A stretch of DNA of 42,572 nucleotides from Sphingopyxis sp. (GCA_030655355.1 JAURVS010000090.1:1-42572); one strand, 5' to 3'; shown: positions 21,202 through 29,782, numbered from the stretch's first letter. The notes: generated by a model from the sequence alone, not told the origin. Numbers and translations are program-made.

Positions 21202-22263
21202 ATGGATGCGAACCCGCTGCTTGGCGTGTTCTTTCACTGGCTCGGCGGGTTGTCGTCCGCGAGCTTTTACGTGCCGTACAAGCGCATCCGCGCTTGGTCG
21301 TGGGAGATCTTCTGGATCACCGGCGGCATCTTTTCCTGGGCGATCGCTCCGTGGCTTTTCGCATCGAGCCAGACGCACGACCTGATCGGGGTGCTGAGCC
21401 GGACACCGGGCGACATCTGGTTCTGGTGCTGGTTCTGGGGTGCGATGTGGGGGCTGGGTGGGCTGACATTCGGGCTGACCATGCGCTATCTGGGTCTGTC
21501 GCTCGGCATGGCGGTTGCGCTCGGCCTTACGACGGTGATCGGCACGATGGGCCCGCCGATCTTTCGCGGCACCTTAGGCACGCTGTTCGCGACGACGAGC
21601 GGACAGACAGTGTTCCTTGGAATTGCCATCACGCTCGTCGGAATTGTCCTTGTCGCACATGCCGGCCGCCGCAAGGAGCGCGAAATGAGCGGCGCAGATA
21701 AGTCCTCCGATGCGTCCGAATTCAACCTCAAGAAAGGGCTCGCGATCGCAGTCTTTTCCGGAATCATGTCGGGCTGTTTTGCTTGGGGGCTCGACGCAGG
21801 TCAGCCGATCCGCGTTCTGACGCTCGTCGCCGGAACCGACCCGCTTTGGCAAGGGCTGCCGGTGCTGTGCGTCGTCCTGCTCGGCGGGCTCACCACCAAC
21901 CTCATCTGGTGCAGTATCTTGATCGCGCGAAACCGCAGCGCTCGCCAGTTCGTGGGCGAAGCGGCACCGGGCGCGACCGAAAAACCGCCGCTCGCGCTGA
22001 ACTACGGCCTCGCCGCGCTTGGCGGTACGCTGTGGTACTTTCAGTTCTTCTTTTACACGATGGGCGAAAGCCAGATGGGCCGCTTCGGCTTTTCGAGTTG
22101 GACGCTGCATATGGCGAGCATCATTCTCTTCTCGACGCTGTGGGGCTTCGCACTCAAGGAATGGGCGCCCGCGGGCAAACGCACCCGGGGGTTCGTGTGG
22201 TTGGGGATCGCCGTGCTGATGCTGTCGACCATCGTCATAGGTTATGGAAACAGCCTCACGTAA
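21202..22263 (+). CDS. rhaT: L-rhamnose/proton symporter RhaT
   Basis: 353 aa multi-TM; GVFFHWLGGLSSASFYVPYKRIRAWSWEIFW and MWGLGGLTFGLTMRYLGLSLGMAVALGLTTVIGTMGPP are typical of RhaT. Confidence 0.93.
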   Translation: MDANPLLGVFFHWLGGLSSASFYVPYKRIRAWSWEIFWITGGIFSWAIAPWLFASSQTHDLIGVLSRTPGDIWFWCWFWGAMWGLGGLTFGLTMRYLGLSLGMAVALGLTTVIGTMGPPIFRGTLGTLFATTSGQTVFLGIAITLVGIVLVAHAGRRKEREMSGADKSSDASEFNLKKGLAIAVFSGIMSGCFAWGLDAGQPIRVLTLVAGTDPLWQGLPVLCVVLLGGLTTNLIWCSILIARNRSARQFVGEAAPGATEKPPLALNYGLAALGGTLWYFQFFFYTMGESQMGRFGFSSWTLHMASIILFSTLWGFALKEWAPAGKRTRGFVWLGIAVLMLSTIVIGYGNSLT

Positions 22264-22383
22264 CGCACGGCGATTTCGAGCGATGCGGGGGCCGTCAGCT
22301 TCTACCCCAAAGGCAGACCTCTACGCCGCTGAACGCACCGCTCGCGACGCCCACCGCGAGCCCCGAGCGTCGGCGCGCCGGCC

Positions 22384-22486
22384 TCAGACGGTCGGAACGG
22401 TGCCACCGTCGATGACGAACTCGGCGCCATGGATCGCCGCGGCGCGATCGGAGGCCAGAGATCAGGTCCGCGACCTCATGGGCGTC
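22384..22486 (-). pseudogene. C-terminal remnant of a short-chain dehydrogenase with a frameshift
   Basis: The minus strand reads DAHEVADLI in one frame, then LASDRAAAIHGAEFVIDGGTVPTV* in another, a normal SDR C-terminus. No N-terminal SDR sequence recognised upstream. Confidence 0.7.
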
Positions 22487-22572
22487 GCTTCAATTTGGCG
22501 TCAGGCCGCAATTTCATACAGCCAACAAGCCGCCGATCTTGAGGTGCGGGCAGAACAGCAGGTTAGTCCGGA

Positions 22573-22588
22573 CCGCGCGAGAGCGCGG
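22573..22588. repeat. inverted repeat CCGCGC-gaga-GCGCGG
   Basis: Perfect 6-bp stem read directly; no T-tract. Confidence 0.55.
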
Positions 22589-22616
22589 CCCGGTGGAAAG
22601 CGTTCAATCCTTGGTG

Positions 22617-22673
22617 TTTTGAAGCTCGGCGAGAATACTCGCCGACCCCAGTGGCAGTTCCGGCGCTTCAAAA
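22617..22673. repeat. nested inverted repeats (outer TTTTGAAGC/GCTTCAAAA, inner TCGGCGAG-aata-CTCGCCGA)
   Basis: Outer 9-bp arms at 22617-22625 and 22665-22673; inner 8-bp arms at 22626-22633 and 22638-22645. Confidence 0.7.
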
Positions 22674-23098
22674 TTTCGTTCGGCTAGCGACAGCGATTGG
22701 CCGTTTACGAACGGTCAGCTTCAGGGGCGAAAAGGGGAAAAGCGGACGATCCAATCGATTTTCTGTGATTTTGTGAAATAAGCTCTTACCACCCGACCCA
22801 GGGGAATTGGGGTGGCCTCGACGAGAGGTAAAGTCCCGGAACCGACCGCGGGCGACCCTGCGCCAAAGCCTGCTCGGATTCGACAAAATATTGACTCCGC
22901 TGATCGGCAGGGTTCTCGACATTTCGCACGGCCCAGTCGCCGTCGATCCCCTGCGTGTCGAAACCTACCTTGGAAATCTTGAGCGGGCTTTGGCCGACGG
23001 GCGCGTGACCGACGCGCGCGATCTGCTCGCCGCAATCGGCAACCGCCCGCTCTGATCCTGATCCCGTTCCACGCCATCGAACCGCTGCAGCGAAGATC

Positions 23099-23974
23099 TC
23101 AGGCGCCTGCTTGGCCGATCGCATTGAGCCTGCGGAAAATATCGTCATCGAGCAAGAGCGTCTCAGCGGCGATGTTCTCGCGCAGATGCCCGACCGATGA
23201 GGTGCCCGGGATCAACAATATGTTGGGCGAACGGTGGAGCAGCCATGCGAGCGCCAGTTGCATGGGCGTCGCACCGACTTCCGAAGCGAGCGACGACAGG
23301 CCACTCGACTGGATCGGACTGAAACCACCGAGCGGAAAGAAGGGCACATAGGCTATGCCCGCCGCGGCCAGTTCGTCGACCAGCACGTCGTCTCCGCGCT
23401 GTACAAGGTTATACTGGTTCTGGACGCATACCACGGGTGCAATCGTCCGCGCTTCTGAGACCTGTGCCGAAGTGACATTGCTGAGCCCCAGGTGCCGGAT
23501 CATCCCGCGCTGCTGCAATTGCGCCAGAACAGCGAAGCTCTTTTCTATTGAGCCTTCGCCCGGCTTGCTGTGATCGGCAGTGCTGGGGATCATCACCCGC
23601 AGGTTGACGATGTCGAGTGCCTCCAGGCCCAAGTTGCGCAGATTGTCCTCGACCGCGCGCTCCAGCTGCTCGGGCGCGAACGCCGGGTTCCACGATGCAT
23701 CGTCTCCGCGCACGGCTCCGACCTTCGTGACGATCAGAAGGTCCTCTGGATAGGGATGCAGCGCCTCGCGAATGATCTGATTGGTGACGTGCGGGCCATA
23801 GAAATCGCTTGTGTCGATGTGGTTGACGCCGCTCGCGACGGCTTCGCGCAGCACGGCAAGCGCCGCCTCTTTGTCCTTCGGCGGGCCGAACACGCCGGGC
23901 CCGGCAAGCTGCATCGCGCCATAGCCCATACGGTTCACGGGGCGGCCGGCGAGCGGGTAAGTCTTGATGGTCAT
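23099..23974 (-). CDS. aldo/keto reductase
   Basis: Start at MTIKTYPLAGRPVNRMGYGAMQLAG; NHIDTSDFYGPHVTNQIIREAL, LLIVTKVGA, HLGLSNVTSAQVSEA, VCVQNQYNLVQR, LLIPGTSSVGHLRENI. Confidence 0.93.
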   Translation of the reverse strand: MTIKTYPLAGRPVNRMGYGAMQLAGPGVFGPPKDKEAALAVLREAVASGVNHIDTSDFYGPHVTNQIIREALHPYPEDLLIVTKVGAVRGDDASWNPAFAPEQLERAVEDNLRNLGLEALDIVNLRVMIPSTADHSKPGEGSIEKSFAVLAQLQQRGMIRHLGLSNVTSAQVSEARTIAPVVCVQNQYNLVQRGDDVLVDELAAAGIAYVPFFPLGGFSPIQSSGLSSLASEVGATPMQLALAWLLHRSPNILLIPGTSSVGHLRENIAAETLLLDDDIFRRLNAIGQAGA

Positions 23975-24016
23975 CGGTGTTCTCCTGCGAGGTGATCGCC
24001 ATATGCGCTTGCGTTT

Positions 24017-24060
24017 ATTGCACGATAAGCCGTGCAATATCGAATAACCTGTGCGATATT
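24017..24060. promoter_or_regulatory. candidate LysR operator in the divergent AKR/LysR intergenic region
   Basis: Perfect inverted repeat ATTGCACG-ataagc-CGTGCAAT (24017-24038), followed by AATATCG-N11-CGATATT (24036-24060). Confidence 0.6.
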
Positions 24061-24067
24061 TCGTACG

Positions 24068-24994
24068 ATGATTGGTCATCTAGACGATCTTGCGACTTTC
24101 ATCGCTGTAGTCGACGCGGGCGGCTTTCGCGACGCCGCGCGCGTCTCGGGTTCTTCAGCGTCAGGACTGAGCGAAGCGTTACGCCGTCTCGAAGCTCGGC
24201 TCGGCGTCCGCCTGCTCCACCGCACGACACGCAGCGTCACCCCGACCGACGCGGGCCGCCAGCTTTACGAACGTCTTCGCCCCGCGCTAGGAGAGGTCGG
24301 GCAAGCGCTCGATGCAGTGAACAACTTTCGCGACAGTCCCGCAGGTGCGTTGCGCCTCAACGTTCCCGCCAATGTTGCACGTACCGTCCTCGCGCCGATC
24401 ATTGTGCCCTTCCTGAAGAAATATCCCGAGATCCGCCTCGAAATCACCGCTGAAGACAGTTTCATCGATATGGTTGGTGGCGGTTATGATGCGGGCATTC
24501 GCTATGACGAACGTCTCGAGCAGGACATGATCGCGCTGCCAATCGGCCCACGCACGCAACGCATTCTGATCGTCGGCGCCCCCGGCTATTTCGCCGAACA
24601 CGGTCGGCCGCAGCACCCGCGAGACCTGCTCCAGCACCGCTGCCTGCGTGGCCGCTTCGCCGGTGGACGAATGGCGGTATGGGAGTTCGAGAAAGATGGC
24701 GAGATCGTCCGTGTCGATCCCGACGGCCCGCTGATCAGCCAGCCAGGTAGCGCGTCCGACCTGCTGATCCAGGCCGCGGTTGGCGGGCTTGGCCTTATGG
24801 GAATTTTCGAAGACTGGATGCGCGCCGAACTGAACAGCGGCGCGCTGGAACCGGTGCTGGAGGATTGGTGCCCACCCTTCGCGGGGCCCTTTCTCTATTA
24901 TGCCGGCCGCCGATACCTACCTGCCCCGCTGCGCGCCTTCATCGATTTCGTGAGACAGCAGTCTAAGCCCAGTTCGTCCGCTTGGCTGGAATAG
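24068..24994 (+). CDS. LysR family transcriptional regulator
   Basis: Start at MIGHLDDLATFIAVVDAGGFRDAARVSGSSASGLSEALRRLEARLGVRLLHRTTRSVTPTDAG; substrate-binding domain follows. Confidence 0.94.
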   Translation: MIGHLDDLATFIAVVDAGGFRDAARVSGSSASGLSEALRRLEARLGVRLLHRTTRSVTPTDAGRQLYERLRPALGEVGQALDAVNNFRDSPAGALRLNVPANVARTVLAPIIVPFLKKYPEIRLEITAEDSFIDMVGGGYDAGIRYDERLEQDMIALPIGPRTQRILIVGAPGYFAEHGRPQHPRDLLQHRCLRGRFAGGRMAVWEFEKDGEIVRVDPDGPLISQPGSASDLLIQAAVGGLGLMGIFEDWMRAELNSGALEPVLEDWCPPFAGPFLYYAGRRYLPAPLRAFIDFVRQQSKPSSSAWLE

Positions 24995-25115
24995 TCCGAT
25001 GTAAACAGAATCGCCTTGGAGAACACGGCGCAAGAACCTCCTTGTTCCTCTGGTAGCGAACATATTCGGAACTTCCATGCGCGCCGCCCATTGCTGAGGG
25101 GATGAAGGAGTCGAT

Positions 25116-25727
25116 ATGGTCGCGCCGCTTACCGCAACAGCCATCAATTGCTCGTTGTCCGCCAAGGGCCGCGAGAGTTCTACCGACGCGATGATTGCGG
25201 TTCTGGCGGAGCATTTTGCTGAGCATGATGTTGAAGTCCTGGAACCCATCCGCATCGCGGCCCACAACGTCAAATGGGGCGTGACGTCGGACGAGGGCGA
25301 TGGTGACGACTGGCCTAAAATCCGCGAGCAGATTCTCGCGTCCGATATCCTCATCTTCGGCACTCCGATCTGGATGGGGCAGCCATCAAGCGTGGCGAAG
25401 CTGGTCCTCGAACGCATGGACGCTTTCCTCGACGAAACCGACGAGCAAGGCCGGATGCCGAGCTATTCGAAAGTCGCGGTCGCTGCGATCGTCGGTAACG
25501 AAGATGGCGCGCATCATGTCTGCTCGCAGCTCTTCCAGTCCTTGAACGACACCGGCTGGACCATAGCCGCGGTCGCGGGCTGTTACTGGGTCGGCGAGGC
25601 GATGGGATCGGTCGATTTCAAGGATCTCGAGCACCGCCCAAGAATGATCACGAAAACTGCCAAGATGGTGGCGGCGAATGCCGCACATCTTGCGCGCCTT
25701 CTCAAGCAATCGCCCTATCCCGGATGA
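25116..25727 (+). CDS. flavodoxin family / NADPH-dependent FMN reductase
   Basis: 203 aa; INCSLSAKGRESSTDAMI, SDILIFGTPIWMGQPSSVAKLVLERMDAF. Confidence 0.87.
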   Translation: MVAPLTATAINCSLSAKGRESSTDAMIAVLAEHFAEHDVEVLEPIRIAAHNVKWGVTSDEGDGDDWPKIREQILASDILIFGTPIWMGQPSSVAKLVLERMDAFLDETDEQGRMPSYSKVAVAAIVGNEDGAHHVCSQLFQSLNDTGWTIAAVAGCYWVGEAMGSVDFKDLEHRPRMITKTAKMVAANAAHLARLLKQSPYPG

Positions 25728-25990
25728 TCCCGACCTGATGCTGGATTGGCGTCGCATCTTAACGACCAGCAATCCAGAGCATCGATTTCGCCACCGAATG
25801 GCGGCTCGGCGCCCTCATATTCCCTTTTGATCCGCGCGGAATGAGCACTGATCCGCTCCGCTGGATGGCGCGGTTCGCAGACGATGCGCGCCGTGTTGGC
25901 GTCCGCCAACCCGGTAAACAACTGTTGGGCGAAATCGGTTTGATAAGCGGGATTGGGCGGCATATGGACCGCGCACCCGCGATCTCCCAT
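25715..25990 (-). CDS. possible small protein downstream of GH130
   Basis: 91-aa ORF MGDRGCAVHMPPNPAYQTDFAQQLFTGLADANTARIVCEPRHPAERISAHSARIKREYEGAEPPFGGEIDALDCWSLRCDANPASGRDHPG. Its start is 1 nt past the GH130 stop, and it overlaps the convergent gene by 13 nt. No family recognised. Confidence 0.35.
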   Translation of the reverse strand: MGDRGCAVHMPPNPAYQTDFAQQLFTGLADANTARIVCEPRHPAERISAHSARIKREYEGAEPPFGGEIDALDCWSLRCDANPASGRDHPG

Positions 25991-25991
25991 C

Positions 25992-27296
25992 TCAGCCCGC
26001 AGTCCGTGCAGTCTGTCCCATGGCCGCGAGGATTTCGGATATCGCAAAAAAGGCAAAGCAGACCGAACTGTCCGCAACGCCGTAGGGCATGAAGATATCG
26101 TCCCCGATCCTAATCGCCCCGCACGTGTACACCACATTGGGAACATAGCCTTCGCGGTCCTCGTCGGCAGCGGACAGGATGGGATTGGAGGTCCGGCCAA
26201 TCACCTTCGACGGGTCTTCCTTGTCGAGCAGCACCGCCCCGATCGCGTATTTCCGCATTGCGCCGACGCCGTGCGTCAGGACCAGCCACCCTTCGTCGAG
26301 CTCGATCGGCGCGCCGCAATTGCCGATCTGGATCAGTTCCCATGGAAAACGCGGCTCAAGCAACAGCTCGCCACCTTCCCAATTGTCGATTGTGTCGGAT
26401 CGCAGCAGGTAGAGATTTTTGCCGTCCTGACGTCCGATCATGCAGAACCGGCCATCGATCTTGCGCGGAAACAGCGCCATGCCCTTGTTGCGTCCGGCGG
26501 CGCCCTTGATCGGGGTCAAGGTGAAATCCCTGAAATCGCGCGTGCGTAGCAATTCGGACTGGATATCGCGGCCGCTGTAGGCCGTATATGTCCCGATCCA
26601 CTCGCTCTTGCCGCTATCGCGTACAAACTCGACCAGCCGCAGATCTTCGAGACCATTGCGCTGTGCTTCAGTAATCGGGAAGATCACCGTTCCCGAAAGC
26701 GTGCTGTCCTTTTGGCGGAAGACCGAAACGACATCGTCAGGCTTGTCCTCACGGTGCGGCCCGAGCAACGCGGCGGTGGCAAAGCCCGGCTGCGGGAGAA
26801 GTGTCAGCTCGCGGTCGTGCGTAATGATCCCTTCACGAAAAGCGATCGTCGAAATATGCCCTTCGCCGACCGCGCGCAACGAAAGAAGAATGCGGATACT
26901 TCCTTCCTGCAACCCGCTCTGGTCGGGATGGCGCACCACGCTCGGGTTCATCAGCGCGGCGGCCGCAAAGCTGTATTCGTGGCAGAAATAGGCGCCGATC
27001 AGGAGCCGCATCTCCCGTTTGAGCGTCAGGCCTTCGAGGCCAAGCTTGGGCTCAATCTGGTCGAAGCGATCCTCGAACACCTTTTCTATCTGCCAATGGC
27101 GGTCGGCGAAATCGCGCAACACGACGCCGAGCTCGGCGCGCACCGTCCGGGGATCGAGAGCAACGATCTCGCGTGCCAGCCGCTGCACTCGTTCAAGGTC
27201 CGGACCCGACGCCTGCCAGGCCAGATGGAAGGGACGTACAACGACACGCGTCGGGTCGGCGTGGAGCCGCAATTCATGTTGGACCAGATGCGCCAT
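25992..27296 (-). CDS. GH130 family glycoside phosphorylase/hydrolase
   Basis: 434 aa; RNGLEDLRLVEF (GH130 catalytic-Asp region), GTYTAYSG, IGRQDGKNLYLLRSDTIDNWEGGE, PWELIQIGNCGAPIELDEGWLVLTHGVG. Confidence 0.88.
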   Translation of the reverse strand: MAHLVQHELRLHADPTRVVVRPFHLAWQASGPDLERVQRLAREIVALDPRTVRAELGVVLRDFADRHWQIEKVFEDRFDQIEPKLGLEGLTLKREMRLLIGAYFCHEYSFAAAALMNPSVVRHPDQSGLQEGSIRILLSLRAVGEGHISTIAFREGIITHDRELTLLPQPGFATAALLGPHREDKPDDVVSVFRQKDSTLSGTVIFPITEAQRNGLEDLRLVEFVRDSGKSEWIGTYTAYSGRDIQSELLRTRDFRDFTLTPIKGAAGRNKGMALFPRKIDGRFCMIGRQDGKNLYLLRSDTIDNWEGGELLLEPRFPWELIQIGNCGAPIELDEGWLVLTHGVGAMRKYAIGAVLLDKEDPSKVIGRTSNPILSAADEDREGYVPNVVYTCGAIRIGDDIFMPYGVADSSVCFAFFAISEILAAMGQTARTAG

Positions 27297-27304
27297 GATA
27301 TCCC

Positions 27305-29575
27305 TTAACCGACTTTCTGGATAAAATCCCGAATGGCATAGGTTGCATGTTGATAGGCCAGAACGGACTCTGCGCCTTCATTCAGATTGAGCCCGCGCGG
27401 GTTTATGCCGTCCCTGCTCGTCCCCGTCAGCGGATCGCCAACAACTACCCCGCGATCATTACACCCTCCGAACCATTCATAGGCACGCCGCGCATGGGCA
27501 AGCCAGATGGCGTCACCGGTTACATCATAGGCAGCCGATGCGGCGTCGATCGCGGCCCATATCTCGAGCGGCTGCTGATCGAACGGCCGAGGCAGCTCAT
27601 ACTCATTGCCGAAGCTGTCGGACCCGATAGGGCGATAATGTCCATAAGGCGAAATCTGGGCATTATTGATCCAGCGCAGCGTTTCGACACCGCATGCGAT
27701 CACGTCCGCCCGTTCGAGCCGCACGCCCGCGCGCAGCATCGCTTCGGACAGGCGGCAATTGTCATAGGCGAGCACGGGCTCGAACCATTGCCAATCCGGA
27801 CGCGCGAGTTCGACGTGGAGATCGATCAATCGATCGGCGCCCTGCTCCAATATGCGCGTCGCAAGCGCATGTGCAGGTTCGCTTGCGAGCATGAGATCGG
27901 CACCGAGCATCGCAAATGCGATCGCGCGCGGCGAATTGAAGTGCAGTGCGGAAGCGGCGCTATGTGCGAACAACTCGCGCGCCCATTGCCGCATCCCGAC
28001 ATCGCGCGCGCCTTGCGCCGTCGCACCGAGCGCCCAAAGCGTCCGACCGCAGCTATCCTCGGAGCCTGTATCCTCAAGCCAGTTCCGCCCGAAGCCCATG
28101 AAATTTCGGAATGCGCGTTTGTCCTCATTCCACGCGTGCTGGACGAAGGACGCGAAGACGGAGGCAAGCTGGCCACATTCGCTGCGGGCGTCGTCGTCAA
28201 GCCGGTGCATCAGCATCAGCGCGCGCGCATTGTCGTCGATGCAATATCCGTGCGCTCGGTCAGGGATCATATGAATGCTGTGCTGAAGAATGCCGGTGTC
28301 GTCACAAATACGCCGCAGGCCGTCGATGCCGATGCGGGCGGGTACTGGAGACGCTTTGGACTTGATCCTGGTTTCTTCGATCAGCGCGTGGGTCCGAGCC
28401 GCGAAAACCGGCCAGATCATGTCGCGGCTGCGTTCATAGGCCCGCTTCTGCAGCGTGAGCAGCCGGTCAGGGTCGCCGAGCAGATTCTTGATTTCGTTTG
28501 CGATCACGGCGCTGTCGTTAAAGGGCACCAGCACGCCATGATCGTCTGCCAGCAGTTCCGCGGCGTGAACATAAGGTGTCGAGACCACGGCCTTGCCCAG
28601 TGCCATGGCATAGGCCAGCGTGCCCGAGGTCGATTGCTGCGCTCCCGTATAAGGCGTCACATAGATATCGGCTGCTTCGAGGAGATCGAGAAGCTCGTGG
28701 CTTTCCATGAAGGCGTCGATCCAGCGAACATGCCTGTCCACGCCAAGCGAGGCGGCGAGCGCCTGCAGCCGCTCGCGATACGCTTCGCCTTCGCGCGCCA
28801 GAAGATTGGGATGCGTCGCGCCCGCGACACAGTAGAGGAAATTCGGATAAGCCTCGACAATCACGGGCAGCGCCTCGATGACCGCTTCGATCCCCTTGCC
28901 CGGCGACAACAGGCCGAATGTCAACGCGACCTGCTTGCCGTCAAATCCGAACTTATGTTTGAACTTCGGCGTCCGGCCAAACGGACGATCGGGAACGCCA
29001 TGCGCGATCAGGGCGATCTGATCTTCGTCGGCACGGTAGACGCTGCGCAGCAGATCGCGCGAGCGTTCGGACATGACGACGAGTTTGCTGGCACGCGCGA
29101 TCAACCGTTCCATGACGCGCCGCTGTTCCGCATCGGGTTCGGCAAGAACCGTGTGGAGCGTGACGACGAGCGGCGCTGCGACACGATCGACCAGTTCGAG
29201 TATCATGTCGCCAGCCAGCCCGCCAAACAGGCCGAACTCATGCTGGAGCCAGACCACATCGGCGCAGCTTGCCTCGATCTGCCTGGCGGCATCGATAAAG
29301 CTGTCGGCGTCGCCTTCGGTGATTGAAGCGCGAACTTTCGCGTCGAACGACGTCGGAACCGCCGCCGGCGCCATCGCATAGACATCGACCGCAAGATCGG
29401 GCGCCGCCACAGCAAGCGATTCATATATGTCGGTCGTGAATGTCGCGATACCGCAGCGGCGCGGAAGGAAGCCGCCGATCAGCGCCAGACGGACTGGCAC
29501 AGACGCTTTTGGATGAAGCGACAGACAAGATTCGAGGCCTTCATCGAACGACGTGCGATCGGGAGCTTCGTACAC
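27305..29575 (-). CDS. two-domain protein: GT4 glycosyltransferase plus C-terminal alpha-barrel (six-hairpin-like) domain
   Basis: 756 aa; GT4 features (GGFLPRRCGIATFTTDIYESL, TFGLLSPGKGIEAVIEALP, YVTPYTGAQQSTSGTLAYAMALGKAVVSTPY). The C-terminal ~350 aa are helical with barrel-like repeats (IDDNARALMLMHRL, DWQWFEPVLAYDNCRLSEAML, RGLNLNEGAESVLAYQHATYAIRDF). Confidence 0.87.
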   Translation of the reverse strand: MYEAPDRTSFDEGLESCLSLHPKASVPVRLALIGGFLPRRCGIATFTTDIYESLAVAAPDLAVDVYAMAPAAVPTSFDAKVRASITEGDADSFIDAARQIEASCADVVWLQHEFGLFGGLAGDMILELVDRVAAPLVVTLHTVLAEPDAEQRRVMERLIARASKLVVMSERSRDLLRSVYRADEDQIALIAHGVPDRPFGRTPKFKHKFGFDGKQVALTFGLLSPGKGIEAVIEALPVIVEAYPNFLYCVAGATHPNLLAREGEAYRERLQALAASLGVDRHVRWIDAFMESHELLDLLEAADIYVTPYTGAQQSTSGTLAYAMALGKAVVSTPYVHAAELLADDHGVLVPFNDSAVIANEIKNLLGDPDRLLTLQKRAYERSRDMIWPVFAARTHALIEETRIKSKASPVPARIGIDGLRRICDDTGILQHSIHMIPDRAHGYCIDDNARALMLMHRLDDDARSECGQLASVFASFVQHAWNEDKRAFRNFMGFGRNWLEDTGSEDSCGRTLWALGATAQGARDVGMRQWARELFAHSAASALHFNSPRAIAFAMLGADLMLASEPAHALATRILEQGADRLIDLHVELARPDWQWFEPVLAYDNCRLSEAMLRAGVRLERADVIACGVETLRWINNAQISPYGHYRPIGSDSFGNEYELPRPFDQQPLEIWAAIDAASAAYDVTGDAIWLAHARRAYEWFGGCNDRGVVVGDPLTGTSRDGINPRGLNLNEGAESVLAYQHATYAIRDFIQKVG

Positions 29576-29671
29576 AGGCGTATACCTTCCAAAATGAAGC
29601 GACAGAAGGCCTCACCCAAATTGCTAGATTATATTGGGACGCGCAGCGCTCCGCAGGACGTCCGGAAACAA

Positions 29672-29696
29672 AACAAACTGAAGAGGCTTTGGTTCC
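29672..29696 (-). promoter_or_regulatory. candidate EcfG-type (general stress) promoter GGAAC-N17-GTT for the GT4-GH130 operon
   Basis: The minus strand reads GGAAC CAAAGCCTCTTCAGTTT GTT, about 97 nt upstream of the GT4 ATG. Confidence 0.4.
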
Positions 29697-29757
29697 GAAA
29701 GAGACGCGTTTCATGCTGCTTTCAACGCATATTTGCCCCGAGTACCCAACGCGGTCG

Positions 29758-29782
29758 CGAACACCGAAAAACAAAAAAAGTT
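29758..29782 (+). promoter_or_regulatory. candidate EcfG-type promoter CGAAC-N17-GTT for csbD
   Basis: cgaac accgaaaaacaaaaaaa gtt read directly, 90 nt upstream of the csbD ATG. One mismatch to GGAAC. Confidence 0.3.

Noticed and set aside
22244-22687. 147-aa plus-strand ORF after rhaT
   Set aside because: Overlaps the rhaT end and the minus-strand SDR remnant; no protein-like features. The SDR fossil explains the region better.
27347-29326. 659-aa plus-strand ORF opposite the GT4 gene
   Set aside because: Same reason: mirror frame of a real CDS, no domain-like motifs.
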